Source: Lantana camara
Taxonomy: Eukaryota; Streptophyta; Magnoliopsida; Lamiales; Verbenaceae
Assembly: GCA_037501455.1 (NCBI GenBank)
Contig: CM074858.1
Location: 11,520,501-11,584,500 of the forward strand
Length of the DNA: 64,000 bases
Direction: 5' to 3'
Shown here: positions 46,780 through 57,281 of the stretch, piece after piece
How the letters are laid out: each line of letters starts with the position of its first letter
Numbering within the stretch: position 1 is the stretch's first letter
Notes under the pieces: model-generated
What the model saw: only the letters and a program-made list of their open reading frames with translations
What the model was told of the DNA's origin: nothing
Databases searched by the model: none
Program-made: the position numbers and the translations under genes

Positions 46780-48325
46780 TTGCCTATTGCTCGTCCTCGA
46801 GGAATACGAAAATAAAGAAAACACGTCCCCATCAAACCTCAAGTTCAAAGCAATCATCAAGTCTTCGCCTAAACAAGTTTAGCAATTCAAATTAAGTACT
46901 CATGAACATAAGATTATCAAAAATAGTATGAAATATATACCCTTGTGTAGTGTGTGATTTCGAATGAACAATATACAACGACTAGACTGACAAATTCACA
47001 ACTTCCTCCTAAGTTCTAATCATCAACTTCGAAATACACTCTTCGCACCTATCTCCACTAATGGAGTTAAATTAAGACTCAGGATCGGTAGGTCTTTCGA
47101 GCTTATAATGTAGGCTTCGAGTAAGGTTATGGAAATTTGGATCAAGTGACTACTTACCAAGCTTATATCATACAATCTTTATACTCACGAAATACTCTTC
47201 CTTTGGCCGTGAACACCAATTCTCCCACACTTAGACATTTGTATCCCACTCTTCTAATTTCACACTTTGCATAGTTTTCTTTTCTTTTGCTCCTTCTTTT
47301 CTTTTCATAGCTTTCTTTTTCACAACTTTCTTTCATTCTTTTTTTATTCTCTCTTGACATTTACATCTCGATTGCAATCACAAGAACAATCAAAACGAAT
47401 CCAAAGATAGATATTCACTATAAAAATCAAACGAGCAAGCCTTGGTGTAAAATTAATAGGGTAGGTATACTTTTGTTGTGCAGTTGGCTTATAATGTGGC
47501 TACAAAAATTGTGCACAACAATTAGGCTCAGCGGGGTCAATAAGATCATGTTATTTAGTGAAAAACGGCTAAAAAGAAAGGCTTAAAATCCTCCGACAAC
47601 GAATGCCTACTTCACTTCCTCATTCTTTCATTAACCCAAAATTTCGCCTCAATAGGTCTAAAATGCATCCTAATCAAATCTTAGACTTATTTGGAAATCA
47701 TCAATTCATCTTTCTAAGCAAAATACATTATCAAGTTCAAAAGTGCTCAAAATATAAGGGCATACTAACACACTAAATTATCTAATCTCGTGCAAATTTT
47801 CCTCAATTCAAATAGCCTAACTTATTCTAGCAAAAGCTTAACAATCAAACTTCGAAGAAAAAGTTCAAAACGGGGGAAAATTTTCAAAATTATCATAATT
47901 CCTCAATTTCTAACAAGTCACTAACAAAGCATCTAATCATGCAAAGCTTCAACTAATACTAACAAACATAACCATAGCATCCATGTACCCTCCCCCACAC
48001 TTAATCTTTGCAATGTCCTCATGAAAACGAAAGAACTAAAGTACAAGAAAACTCCCTGATCACATGAAGACCGGGCAACGTGCTAGCAAAGCTTCCGCAA
48101 CCTGAAATAAGTGACTAGAAAACACAGATCAAGTGCATGGGCAAATGATAATCAACATGCATTCAACAAGCAACACACAAGTAATTCAAGTAACGAAGGG
48201 CACATTGCATAAAAATTCATGGAGTTCCAAACATAAGCAAAGAAATAAGCGTATCAAAAATATCCGAATAAGGACATGGCCAATTAAAATATCTATAAAG
48301 CAAGGGGAAAAAAATGATGGCATCG
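46780..48325 (-). other. Athila 3' non-coding internal region
   Basis: AT-rich sequence between the env-like frame and the polypurine tract. A Lys/Glu-rich minus-strand frame at 47163-47360 and a plus-strand frame at 48133-48396 show no recognisable domain and look like composition artefacts. Confidence 0.5.
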
Positions 48326-49558
48326 TCAAGGTGCTGGGGGCGGATGGGGTCCTCCAAAATACTGATCAAGACGAGCATAGAACCCTTCAAACTTAGCCTC
48401 CACCCGAGCTTCCCACTCATCAAATCGCTCATCCACATAATGTGCTAAATCCTCAATCTTGGCAATCATGGTGGTTAAATCAGCCCTTAATCCTTCCAAC
48501 TCTGTGCGAAGACCTCTCACACTAACTGGAGCTCCATCATTAGCTTCATCAACAACAACCGGCGCGGCACTACAAAGGATCCCAAACCCGTCATCCGGCC
48601 TATCGGGAATCTGAGCTAAAAGCTCCTCAAAACGAGTCTTACCCCAGCTATACATCCGCCAGAGTCTATCTCTATCCCGGATTGGCCACCATGGCAAAAT
48701 ATGCTCCTTGAGTTGTCCACTCTCCCATGCAATAGCCAAACCCACATTCTCCAAGTACTATGGACCAATATCAAAACCAAAGTCAATGAGCAACAAACCT
48801 CTAGGCCTCCACTGCATCTCACTGGCAAACATAGTCACAAACGCGTCGTGGGCTATCGTCCCGGTAGCTCTTCCGGCAATCCCTTGAAGCTTCCAAAGGA
48901 ATTCAATCGTACCATCGAATTTGATGACTTCCTTCATCATGTACATTATTCCCAGCTTCGTCTCAGTTATGTGGCTATCACTTCCATATCGAGCACAAAA
49001 TCCTGCGGCCAAGATCCTATGTACTAGCACCCAAGCCAATGAATTTAGATAGCTATCATTAGTATACCGTGGGGAATAACTCGGGACACCCTTACACAAC
49101 GGGAAGGATCTCCACACCTCCTCTCTCTGAGCATCATCCCACTTGGGCAAAGAAGAATTAGCATGAGCCGAAAAACAAAGAATTTCCCTTATCCGATTCG
49201 TATTCCAAACTTGAGTTTCCCGGTCATCTAAAGTGAAAGTCAACGTGTTGTCCACCGGGTTAAAGTTCATCGTGGTGAAGAAAGTGGCAGTCATCTCAGC
49301 ATATGTCAAATCCTTCTTAGTAAGGAAGGGCAACCAACCGATGTTATCAAACAATCTCTTCACTTCTTCCCACGCCTCAAACTTCTCCATCCATATTTCC
49401 TTGAAGAACCGAGTAGACACAATATTCCTTGTCAAATTCCTTTGAAAGGAGTTGCCCATAGCATTTACCGTTATATTGACCGACTCCCTTGGTTGATGAT
49501 CCAATGGGGATGAAGTAGTGAAGGGTTCAATGGCTCGAGAGCGCTTAGTACGTCCCAT
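48326..49558 (-). pseudogene. Athila downstream (env-position) ORF, single internal stop
   Basis: ATG at 49558 (MGRTKRSRA) opens a frame of 410 codons ending at 48326, interrupted only by TAG at 48758-48760. The first 266 residues include WMEKFEAWEEVKRLFDNIGW, then FTLDDRETQVWNTNRIREIL, of the Athila ORF1-like type found in the position of env. The part after the TAG ends in a predicted coiled coil (LRTELEGLRADLTTMIAKIE). No signal peptide or transmembrane segment is obvious, so 'env-like' describes position only. It has decayed much less than its gag. A GT-AG leader intron (49564-49984) and a TATA box lie upstream. Confidence 0.7.
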
Positions 49559-49563
49559 GGTAC

Positions 49564-49984
49564 CTATAATATGCAAATAAGACAAGGCAAAACACACACA
49601 AAAATCAATCACAATTCACTCAGACAAACTATCGAACACTTTGTATACACTATCATAGGGTGTGAGTTTTGATCAAAATTCTTCAAGCAACACAACTCAA
49701 TTCAACACAACCTTATAGTGTCATAATCCAAGCTCAATATTCCCCACAATCAATCCCAAATTCGGATTCAAAGGCCAAATAGAAATTAGGATTCTCAAAA
49801 ATTTTACTCAATTCAAGTTAAATTCATTTCAAATCATTAATCCTAACTCTAACATGCATAATTCCTCAAAATTCAACAATTCTATCCCTAAAATTCATCT
49901 AATTGTGCAATTAAATCCTAGGGTTCAATTCATAGATTGGAAGAATTCGTTCTCAAATCAAACTAGGAGAGGGGGATTACTTAC
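49564..49984 (-). other. Probable leader intron of the Athila downstream ORF
   Basis: Minus strand GAATTG|GTAAGTAATCC (donor at 49984) to TTTGCATATTATAG|GTACC (acceptor ending 49564), 421 nt, leaving a 4-nt exon leader before the ATG at 49558. The plus-strand frames 49233-49445 and 49854-50048 are shadows. Confidence 0.5.
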
Positions 49985-50096
49985 CAATTCACAAGAGAAA
50001 AGAGTAGGTGTGATGGTGGTAATGCCTTGGTTAGGAAGAACTGCTTGATTCTCTTCTAAGGGATTGTGTTTGTGTGAGAAAAGAAAAGAGGCCAGG

Positions 50097-50402
50097 CCAT
50101 ATATATAGATTATGGTGGGGTAGGGCCAAAGTTGAGAGAAAATAGGATTTAAACTTCAAAAACGAGTCTTCCCCTTTCTAATTAACATCACGATTACGTG
50201 TCGTTAACAGGCGTTACTGGATTATGCTTACCAAGAGTAACGCCCGTTACTCCTACTCTGTCCCAGACGCCTGTATCCATTAACGGGCGTTACCAAAAAT
50301 TAACTGAGGAGGTGTAACGCCCGTTGCCAACTATGCTCAAGACGCCTGACTCCATTAACGGGCGTTACTAGAAAAAGCCTAGAAGGGGGTAACGCTCGTT
50401 AC
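50097..50402 (-). promoter_or_regulatory. Promoter-like module upstream of the Athila downstream ORF
   Basis: Six near-palindromes of the form GTAACGCCCGTTAC lie at 50203-50217, 50237-50250, 50280-50293, 50313-50326, 50355-50368 and 50389-50402. They are followed in the minus direction by CTATATATATGGCC (TATA-like) at about 50097-50110, then a pyrimidine-rich leader and the intron. The same palindrome cluster followed by a TATA-like box occurs in the LTR (54577-54790, then about 54541-54551). The function is inferred from this parallel. Confidence 0.5.
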
Positions 50403-50856
50403 AACTAATTCCGCCCAAAAGCATAAGTTGGTCACACTTACAGTTCGGATGGTGCTTAATCACGTTAATTAACACAAATTAACTCATAAAATTCAATCAC
50501 ACCATAGTGCACCAATCTCAAAACACATAAACATCTCAACGTACATAAGGCAACTAGTCACATCAATTCATCTCTACACACACAATCAAATGTCAATCAT
50601 GCACACACATGCTCACAAACAAAATAAATGGACCTCAATGTCGACATTAAAGCTCAAATCACGATCGTAGCATGCCTTCCCAACATCCCAACTCCGACAA
50701 TGCCTCAACTAACCTGCAAAACGAGAGAGAGAACCACAATTACACGAGAAAAGTGAGACGAAACGAAAGGAACAAAAAAGAAAAGAAAAGAAGGAAAAGA
50801 GAAAGATTAGTTCTAAGTTATAGTCGTTAGCTTGACTTTGAACACCAGATTAGGGA

Positions 50857-51438
50857 TCAACAATCCACAAATGACGAGTCACATGGCGTGACCTCGTTCT
50901 TACTACTCACAACACCGAATCTCGGGTTCCTCGTATCCACCTTCAAAACATCCTTTTTCTTAGCCGGTTTGCTCACTGTCTTGAACGGATCCACTCCTTC
51001 TTGGATTAGTATCATTCTTACCAGAGGCTCAATGGTTTCCTCGATCTTGCAACACTCATTCGAAATTGGTGGTTCCTTGGGGTTAAGAATCCTAAAGTCC
51101 ATTCTTTCTTTCCCTATATTGAACGTAAGACATCCACTTTTAACATCTATATTCGCTCCAACCGTGGCTAGAAACGGTCTTCCGATGATCAATTGCGAGC
51201 TTTCATCGCTCTTAACATCAAGGACTACAAAATCACTAGGGATGCAAAATTTTCCAACTTTTACCAACACATCTTCAAGAATTCCTATCGGGTATTTCAC
51301 CGATCCGTCAGCTAGTTGAAGCATCATGTTAGTCGGTTTGAGCTCTTTCACTCCTAATTTCTTGCAAGTAGATAAAGAGATTAGACTCACACTAGCTCCT
51401 AAATCACATAAAACATCATCAAATTATAAGGAACCAGG
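50857..51438 (-). pseudogene. Athila aspartic protease region
   Basis: The minus-strand frame contains DVLCDLGASVSLISLSTCKK, with DLGAS as the active-site motif (Asp codon 51403-51405), then ADGSVKYPIGILEDVLVKVG and LIIGRPFLATVGANIDVKSG, the retropepsin-like fold of Athila/gypsy elements. It ends in a Lys/Val-rich tail at 50857. Upstream the frame is broken. No reverse transcriptase, RNase H or integrase follows: the next coding sequence is the downstream ORF. Confidence 0.8.
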
Positions 51439-51657
51439 GATTGAAAAACTCCAGGGATCCTTGAGCTTCGGGGGAAGCTTATACTAAAAAATAGCACTGC
51501 ACTCCTCAGTGAGTGCAACCGTGGCGAAGTCTTTCGACTTCCCTTTTTTCGAAACCTACTCCTTCAGAAACTTCAAGTGCGTGGGCATTTGAGCTAATGC
51601 CTCTACAAAGGGGATATTAATGTGAAGCTGCTTAAAGATACTCAAGAACTTCTCAAA

Positions 51658-53330
51658 TTATTTCTCTAATTTCGGCTTCTGTAATATCTGAGGAAAAGTC
51701 ACCGGTGGCACTTGTTGCTTGGGTGCCACACTCATCTTTGGGTTTGAAGGGAACTCTTCCTTTTTATCCTCTATGCTCACCTCTTCAATACCAACTACTT
51801 CCTCAACCTTTTCATAGGCAAATTCGTCAACATCAGAATCTGCAAGCAACCTTGGACGTTCATACTGTCCTCTGCTTCGTACCAATATGGCCTTACAATG
51901 TTCTTTAGGATTGTTTTCGATTTGACTTGGCAGTATTCATAGGCCTCTCATATTCAAAGATTGGGCAATCTGACCAATCTGGGTTTCCAAATACCTGTTC
52001 TGATTTACCACCTATTCCATTTGAGTTTCCAACTTCTGATATCGATCCGTAGACACGGCTATGAATTTCTCAAGTGTAGCCTCCCATCCTTGTTTTGTTC
52101 CTGCTGAGATGGCATAACATTAAATGGAGCTAGTGGTCTTGGTTGGAACTGCTGCCTAGGCTGAAACTGCGGTCTCGATTGAGGCGGTTGTTGGACATTC
52201 TGATTATTAGACCAAGAAAAGTGAGGATGGTTCTTCCATCCAGGGTTGTAGGTGTTCGAGTAAGGATCATTCGCTGGTTTGGAATTGTTTGCATAATTCA
52301 ACTGCTCTTGTACCTGTTCTCCTGCATTGGTATGAGGGCACATGTTAAACGCATGTGGACCACTACAAATTTCACAAGTTACCTGAACTGGTTGGGATTA
52401 TGTCCCAACTGCATTCACAGAAAGTTGATCCAATTTCTTGTTGAGGGCCTCGAACTTGGTATTGATGGCAGTGAGGCCATCTAGCTCAATGACTCCTGCT
52501 TGCACTTTGCTAGGTTGAGAGTGGCTCCTCTCATGCACAAAAACATCATTTTGTGACATATTATCTAACAGTTCTTTAGCAATGGTCTCAGATTTTGACA
52601 AGAATGCTCCGCCAGCGGCGGCATCCATCGCTCCTCTGTACGTAGGGGACATCCCATTGTAAAATGTCTGAATCAATAACCAACCCGAAATGCCATGATG
52701 AGGCCACTTCTTCTGTAAATCCTTAAATCTCTCCCAAGCCTCGTAGAAAGATTCCCCATCCAATTGTCGGAAACCTTGAATATCATTCCTGTACTTCGTG
52801 GTCTTGCTGAGAGGGAAAAACTTAGCTAGGAAGGCTTGAGAAAGTGCATCCCAGGTCTAAAAAGATTCATTGGGCACAGTACTCAACCATGCTTTGGCTC
52901 TTTCCCTTAGTGAGAAGGGGAAAAGTCTGACTTGGATTACATCGGTGGTGACATTGTGAATCTTGAAGGTATCGCACACCTCAAGAAAGTACTCAAGATG
53001 TGATGTCGGATCCTTCAATGGTAATCCTGAAAACGGATTGTTCTGCAGCAGGTTGATTATAGCTGGTTTGATCTCAAAGTTGTTTGCTGCAATCGGGGGG
53101 CGGGTTACTGTCTGGATTGCTCCAGCATTTGGCAAGTTGTAATCTCTAATCGCAAAAGGTGGTGGTTGTGGTGGATCTACAACCCTTCTGCCTCTTGCAT
53201 TGTTCGGATCTACCGCCATTGGTTCGGTTGTGGATTTCTTGCCTTTCTTTTTCTTCTTCCTAACAGCGCTGAGTGTTCTCTCAATTTCAGGATCGTAGGG
53301 AACTAGTTCCCGGTCTTGAGATCTTCGCAT
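51658..53330 (-). pseudogene. Athila gag, interrupted
   Basis: ATG at 53330 (MRRSQDRELVPYDPEIERTL) opens gag. The core DYNLPNAGAIQTVTRPPIAA, then GLPLKDPTSHLEYFLEVCDT, is typical of Athila. The first frame stops at 52857. The second (52763-52398) continues with SFYEAWERFKDLQKKWPHHG and IQTFYNGMSPTYRGAMDAAA. A further frame (52343-52059) is Gln/Pro/Asn-rich and a last one (51885-51658) acidic. Stops and frame changes separate them. Confidence 0.85.
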
Positions 53331-53460
53331 GCACTGTGAACCTGCACAAGAGCAAAGAAAATCCTCAGCTCAATTCCGCAATGACTAAGATCAAAACACA
53401 AACTAAAATAATGGTCTAAAGCACTAGATCAAAATATTTAAGGAATATTGATTTAAAACG

Positions 53461-53480
53461 CCTTCCCCGACAATGGCGCT
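53461..53480 (-). other. Primer-binding site of the Athila-type element (decayed)
   Basis: Minus strand AGCGCCATTGTCGGGGAAGG lies 7 bp after the 5' LTR end. It matches the Athila site TGGCGCCGTTGCCGGGGA with three differences. Confidence 0.75.
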
Positions 53481-53487
53481 AAAGACT

Positions 53488-54950
53488 TGTTGTATGATTT
53501 TTACTAAGTTAAAACCAATCGTGCAAGTGTACACTTAAGATTACGCGTAGCACAACAGGATCGTACCCACAGGGAAGGGAAACCAATCACTACTCAATAT
53601 CATTTTCTAATCTAAAGACCGGACGAGGTCAAGTTGTTTATTAAGCTATTAAAACAGAATTAAAATAACTAACTAAGATAAAATGTAATTAACTACTAAC
53701 ACGCGCGGATTAAATTCAGTAAACTAATTAGGCTGGGGAGGAATGATCATGCATTCAGGATTCAATATAATACTCGTTTGACAAGTGCAATTCTACAACC
53801 TAGTCACTTAAATTTGTATTATCCTCTCTCAAGGTATAACCAAGTGCTCAATTAAGCTCAACGTTGCTGTCGCAATCATTAATGAATTAATTAAACCAAC
53901 AAGACCAAGACTAGTGCAAATCAAATTCTAGCGGCTTAGCATGGAAAAAGATTTACCGTTGTATAGACGAAGAACCAAATCTCTTTGCATTCTTAACATC
54001 TACTAGTTATGAAAACCATCTCAATTACCATCAATCTCTCAATTCTCCGGTAATTCTAGATTATGCTACGGGTGATCAGGCCATCGCAATTCACTTCGAA
54101 TCAATTTTCAAACTAAGAATTAACACAAGTCATTCAAGCATCATATCAAACACTTAACATGCATTCATCATCACTCCCCTAGCCCTAGGGAATTAGCTAA
54201 TCATAATTAAATCAAAACTCATAAAACTAATGGAAATTGCATTAAAGAAATTCATGTTCATAAAATCTAAACAAAGTCTCATAAACCGAACTCTAAACGT
54301 TCAATAAACTCTGGAAAAACAAATCTAACATGAACAAACGAATTAAAACCAAACTTAGAGGAATTAGTTTGATAACTAAAACAATAAATATAACCGGAAA
54401 AACCAAAATTGTTTAAGAACTCGATCCTTTCGTCTTCTTGAAATTCTCTAAACAACTCTTCCAAGCTCTCTGCCTCTTCTCCCAAAACTAGGTCAAAAAC
54501 CGAAGAGGACCTCCCCCCAAAAAGACTCCAAAATGCACTATAAATAGCTCAAAAAAAAATCTGTCTCGCCGACTCTGGTAACAGGCGTTACCATTTCATG
54601 CTCAAACTGTGTTAACGCCCGTTACATACATGAAATCGTATTCGCGCTTTTATAAGTGGTAACGAGCGTTACCACTTTTCCTTCTTCCTGGGGTAACGGG
54701 CGTTACCACTTGCGCCAAGCTTCCTCCCTACTACCTCTGGTAATGGGGGTTAACCAAAATGCTCTTCCAAGGAGTAACGGGGGGTTACTCCTAATTCCTT
54801 CAAAATTGTGTGAATTCGTCTCGGTTCACCGTTTCTTATCTCCAACTCAATAATCACCTAAATAGAGCAAAATAAACACATAAACGCATCAAACGGTTCA
54901 AAAATATAATCTAATTAACGCTCAAATCCATGCGAATTCTACACTCAACA
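53488..54950 (-). mobile_element. 5' LTR of the Athila-type element (1463 bp)
   Basis: Minus strand TGTTGAGTGTAGAATTCGC (54950) to ATCATACAACA (53488). It contains a cluster of GTAACGCCCGTTAC-like palindromes (54577-54790) and a CTATTTATAG TATA-like box (about 54541-54551). The flank (CGAGA right; AGACT left of the other LTR) gives no target duplication, consistent with rearrangement after insertion. Confidence 0.87.
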
Positions 54951-55904
54951 CGAGAGGCCCTTCTCCGTGAGTAACCCACTCTTGTGGGACGCCAAAGTCT
55001 TCACCCTTGGGTGCCCTCACAAAAAAGAATTTCTCCTTTCACTCAGATCCATACGACGTCGAGGGTGAGTCTATCAATCTCAAATTAGATTTGGCCAGAA
55101 TATAGTAAAAACCTACCGTCGGGAATGAGCGTGGTGAATGAACCACCTGGAAAAGGCTGTTAGAATTATGGATTGAAGGCTCATTTCCGGTGCACTTCAT
55201 CAAAATTACAAAGGCATTGATAAGGGCTATGCCGTTGGGGACAATTTGGGAAGGGCTCAAGTTCAAACAATTTAAAACACTTGCCACCGGCATAGAGATT
55301 GGGAATCTCAAGCCTCCTGCTTCCACGGCATCCCTATAAACCGCCATCTCTCCGGGAGGTGGATTGTTAGCTCTCTCGTGCGCTTCTGGAATCCTGTATG
55401 TGAATCGCTCATCCCAATACCTTGGAGCCCTCATTATAACCAAATCCCCCGTGGATATGGTGCTCTGGATCTCATCAGGGGTCCTATCTGTAGCTTGCAT
55501 ACCAGAACTTTTCCCCTCTGCAGTTTTCTTGGATTTCTTGGTCCTTTTTCTACGCTTGACGGGGGGTTCCTCCGAGGGTCTAGTTGTTTCCTCTTGAATG
55601 GGCGGCCCGGAATTGCTACAGTTACCCTACTCCATTGAGGGTTAAGGGCACTCTCTGTCAGGGGCAGAGTTAACCCTTGTCGTTCTGCTTCGAGGACTAG
55701 GTCCATTTCCTAAAAAATGTGATCAACACCACCGGGGCTCCTTTCCCCCATGGCCGACACGGCGGCATCCAACTCCTCGTCTATAACCTCACCAAACGTT
55801 TCTTCCACTGTTTCGTGGTGTGGGTTGGGATTGTGGGAAGAGGAACTAGAACTAGCTATCTCATCAATCTCCCTCACAGTCTCTTCTATAATTCTCTTGG
55901 ACAT
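54951..55904 (-). pseudogene. Tat antisense ORF, proximal part
   Basis: ATG at 55904 (MSKRIIEETVREIDEIASSS) opens an acidic, Ser-rich N-terminus, with a stop at 55712. A basic segment (55706-55434) precedes the conserved core (55500-55039): YWDERFTYRIPEAHERANNP, then EMAVYRDAVEAGGLRFPISM and LNLSPSQIVPNGIALINAFV. This core is the pattern of the Pfam 'putative gypsy type transposon' family found in Tat antisense ORFs. A TGA at 55039-55041 is followed in the same frame by FFFVRAPKGEDFGVPQEWVT up to the Athila insertion at 54951. The role in the element is unknown. Confidence 0.7.
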
Positions 55905-56134
55905 TGTGGATTGAAAGGGTGTAGGAGGAATAGCAAGGGAGAAGTAGAAGAAAGGAATACCTACGGATCTAGGGTTAGCAAAATAGAAAGTTAAAGAAGA
56001 ACTAAAAATTACCTAAAAGCTCTGAAAAACTGGGAAGTTGCTTGAAGTTTTTTGGAGGATGCTAGAAGATCTCTGTGAATACTTGAATACTTTGAAGGAA
56101 GGATTGCGTAAAGAAATAATGAATGTGCATCTCC

Positions 56135-56144
56135 CTATTTATAG
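56135..56144 (-). promoter_or_regulatory. TATA box for the Tat antisense ORF
   Basis: Minus strand CCTATAAATAGGGAGATGC lies about 230 bp upstream of the antisense ATG (55904), with a pyrimidine-rich leader between. A separate antisense promoter is inferred, not shown. Confidence 0.5.
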
Positions 56145-56448
56145 GTGGGGGAGTTGGTGGGATTTGGGTAATTAATTCAAAAGTTGCAATCATTCCTGCC
56201 TAGGTAACTACTCACTTTTGTGAACCGTCGCACACTTCCCAAGTTTCACGCACCGTTTCCTGAAAAGGCGCACCCACTCTCCTGAACAACATTAAATGCA
56301 TGACGTTTCGAGTTGTGAAGGTGAAAGGACCGTATTAAATGCGCCCTCAGAGCAAAGTTCCTAAGCGCGGAGCTTCCCCGCCAATGATAGACCCTCGAGA
56401 TTTAAAAGCTGAAATTCTACAGCCCACATTACTGTGGACTACAGAATT

Positions 56449-56459
56449 AGGGGGCAAAA
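56449..56459 (+). other. Polypurine tract of the Tat element
   Basis: AGGGGGCAAAA directly precedes the 3' LTR (TGATAAGG at 56460). Confidence 0.8.
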
Positions 56460-57281
56460 TGATAAGGTTAAAATACGCTCGAGCCACGTAAGTGCCACGT
56501 GGCCCAATATCCACATCGCCGTGGCCCTTCAAGAAAGCCCTGAACCATCCCTCACGCTGGGGCATTCCCCTCGAGGAAATGACCGCCTCTAACTTCTTAA
56601 GGGACCTTGATCCTCCCGAGCGAAGGAACTGGGCTACAAATACGAGCGTCACTCCACCCTCGGAAATGCTCCCAAATTGACGCTCGGTGAGATCCCCTGG
56701 CTTCACAGAGAGTAAGGCCCCTCTTCATAACCATGCTTTTGGCCCAAGCGTCCCCTCGGACCAAGCGAGTCTATAAAGTTCTTATCCAAGCCCGAGCGTG
56801 CCTAGCCCTCAGTAACAACCTCAAAAAGCTCTCTGACACATAGTACATGCCCGCGCACCTGCCACTGTTGCCGTCACCAACCTTTTCACAGGCTTTTGCA
56901 GGAGGTCTCTTTCAGAGACTCTCATTGCGCCACGTGTCTAGGGCAACATCAACGCAGGACCACATGACGGCAATTACCAAAAGGGTCTTGACCCTCAACT
57001 ATAAATACCCAGAGGAACATCATACTCGGTAAGCAAGCTTCCATTACTTGAGCTTTGTTTTCATAATTCATCTTCTTCATCTTTGTCTGACTTGAGTGTG
57101 GGAGAGCCAAACTGGGTATCACTCCCAGTTCCCCCCAGTTTGGCCTTCTGACCCTTGGTGTTTGTTCCTAGCAGGTAGAACCCCCTCATCTCCGACGACC
57201 TCTGCTTGAACTTATCATCTCTGTTTCCCCACATAAATAAATCATAAAGTGTTGGAGTTTGCCACCTTGGATTAGATCCCA
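56460..57281 (+). mobile_element. Tat 3' LTR (822 bp)
   Basis: TGATAAGGTTAAAATACGC to CTTGGATTAGATCCCA. It is uninterrupted and matches 23600-24329 plus 34909-34992. It carries the TATAAATACCCAGAGG promoter motif at about 57000-57015. Antisense frames across it are shadows. Confidence 0.92.

Larger units (their letters stand above)
23600..57281 (+). mobile_element. Tat-lineage Ty3/gypsy retrotransposon with nested insertions
   Basis: LTRs starting TGATAAGG and ending CCCA bound the element: 5' LTR 23600-24329 plus 34909-34992 (interrupted), 3' LTR 56460-57281. Between them come a primer-binding site at 35000, gag, protease, reverse transcriptase, RNase H, a second RNase H-like domain, integrase, a 3' tandem array, an antisense ORF and a polypurine tract at 56449. 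The second RNase H and the antisense ORF between pol and the 3' LTR are hallmarks of Tat/Retand-type elements. Roughly 21 kb of the 33.7-kb span is other elements (24330-34903 and about 44420-54950). The 5-bp flanks (AAAAT left, TAAAA right) are not an exact duplication. All ORFs carry stops or frameshifts, so it is dead. Confidence 0.9.
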
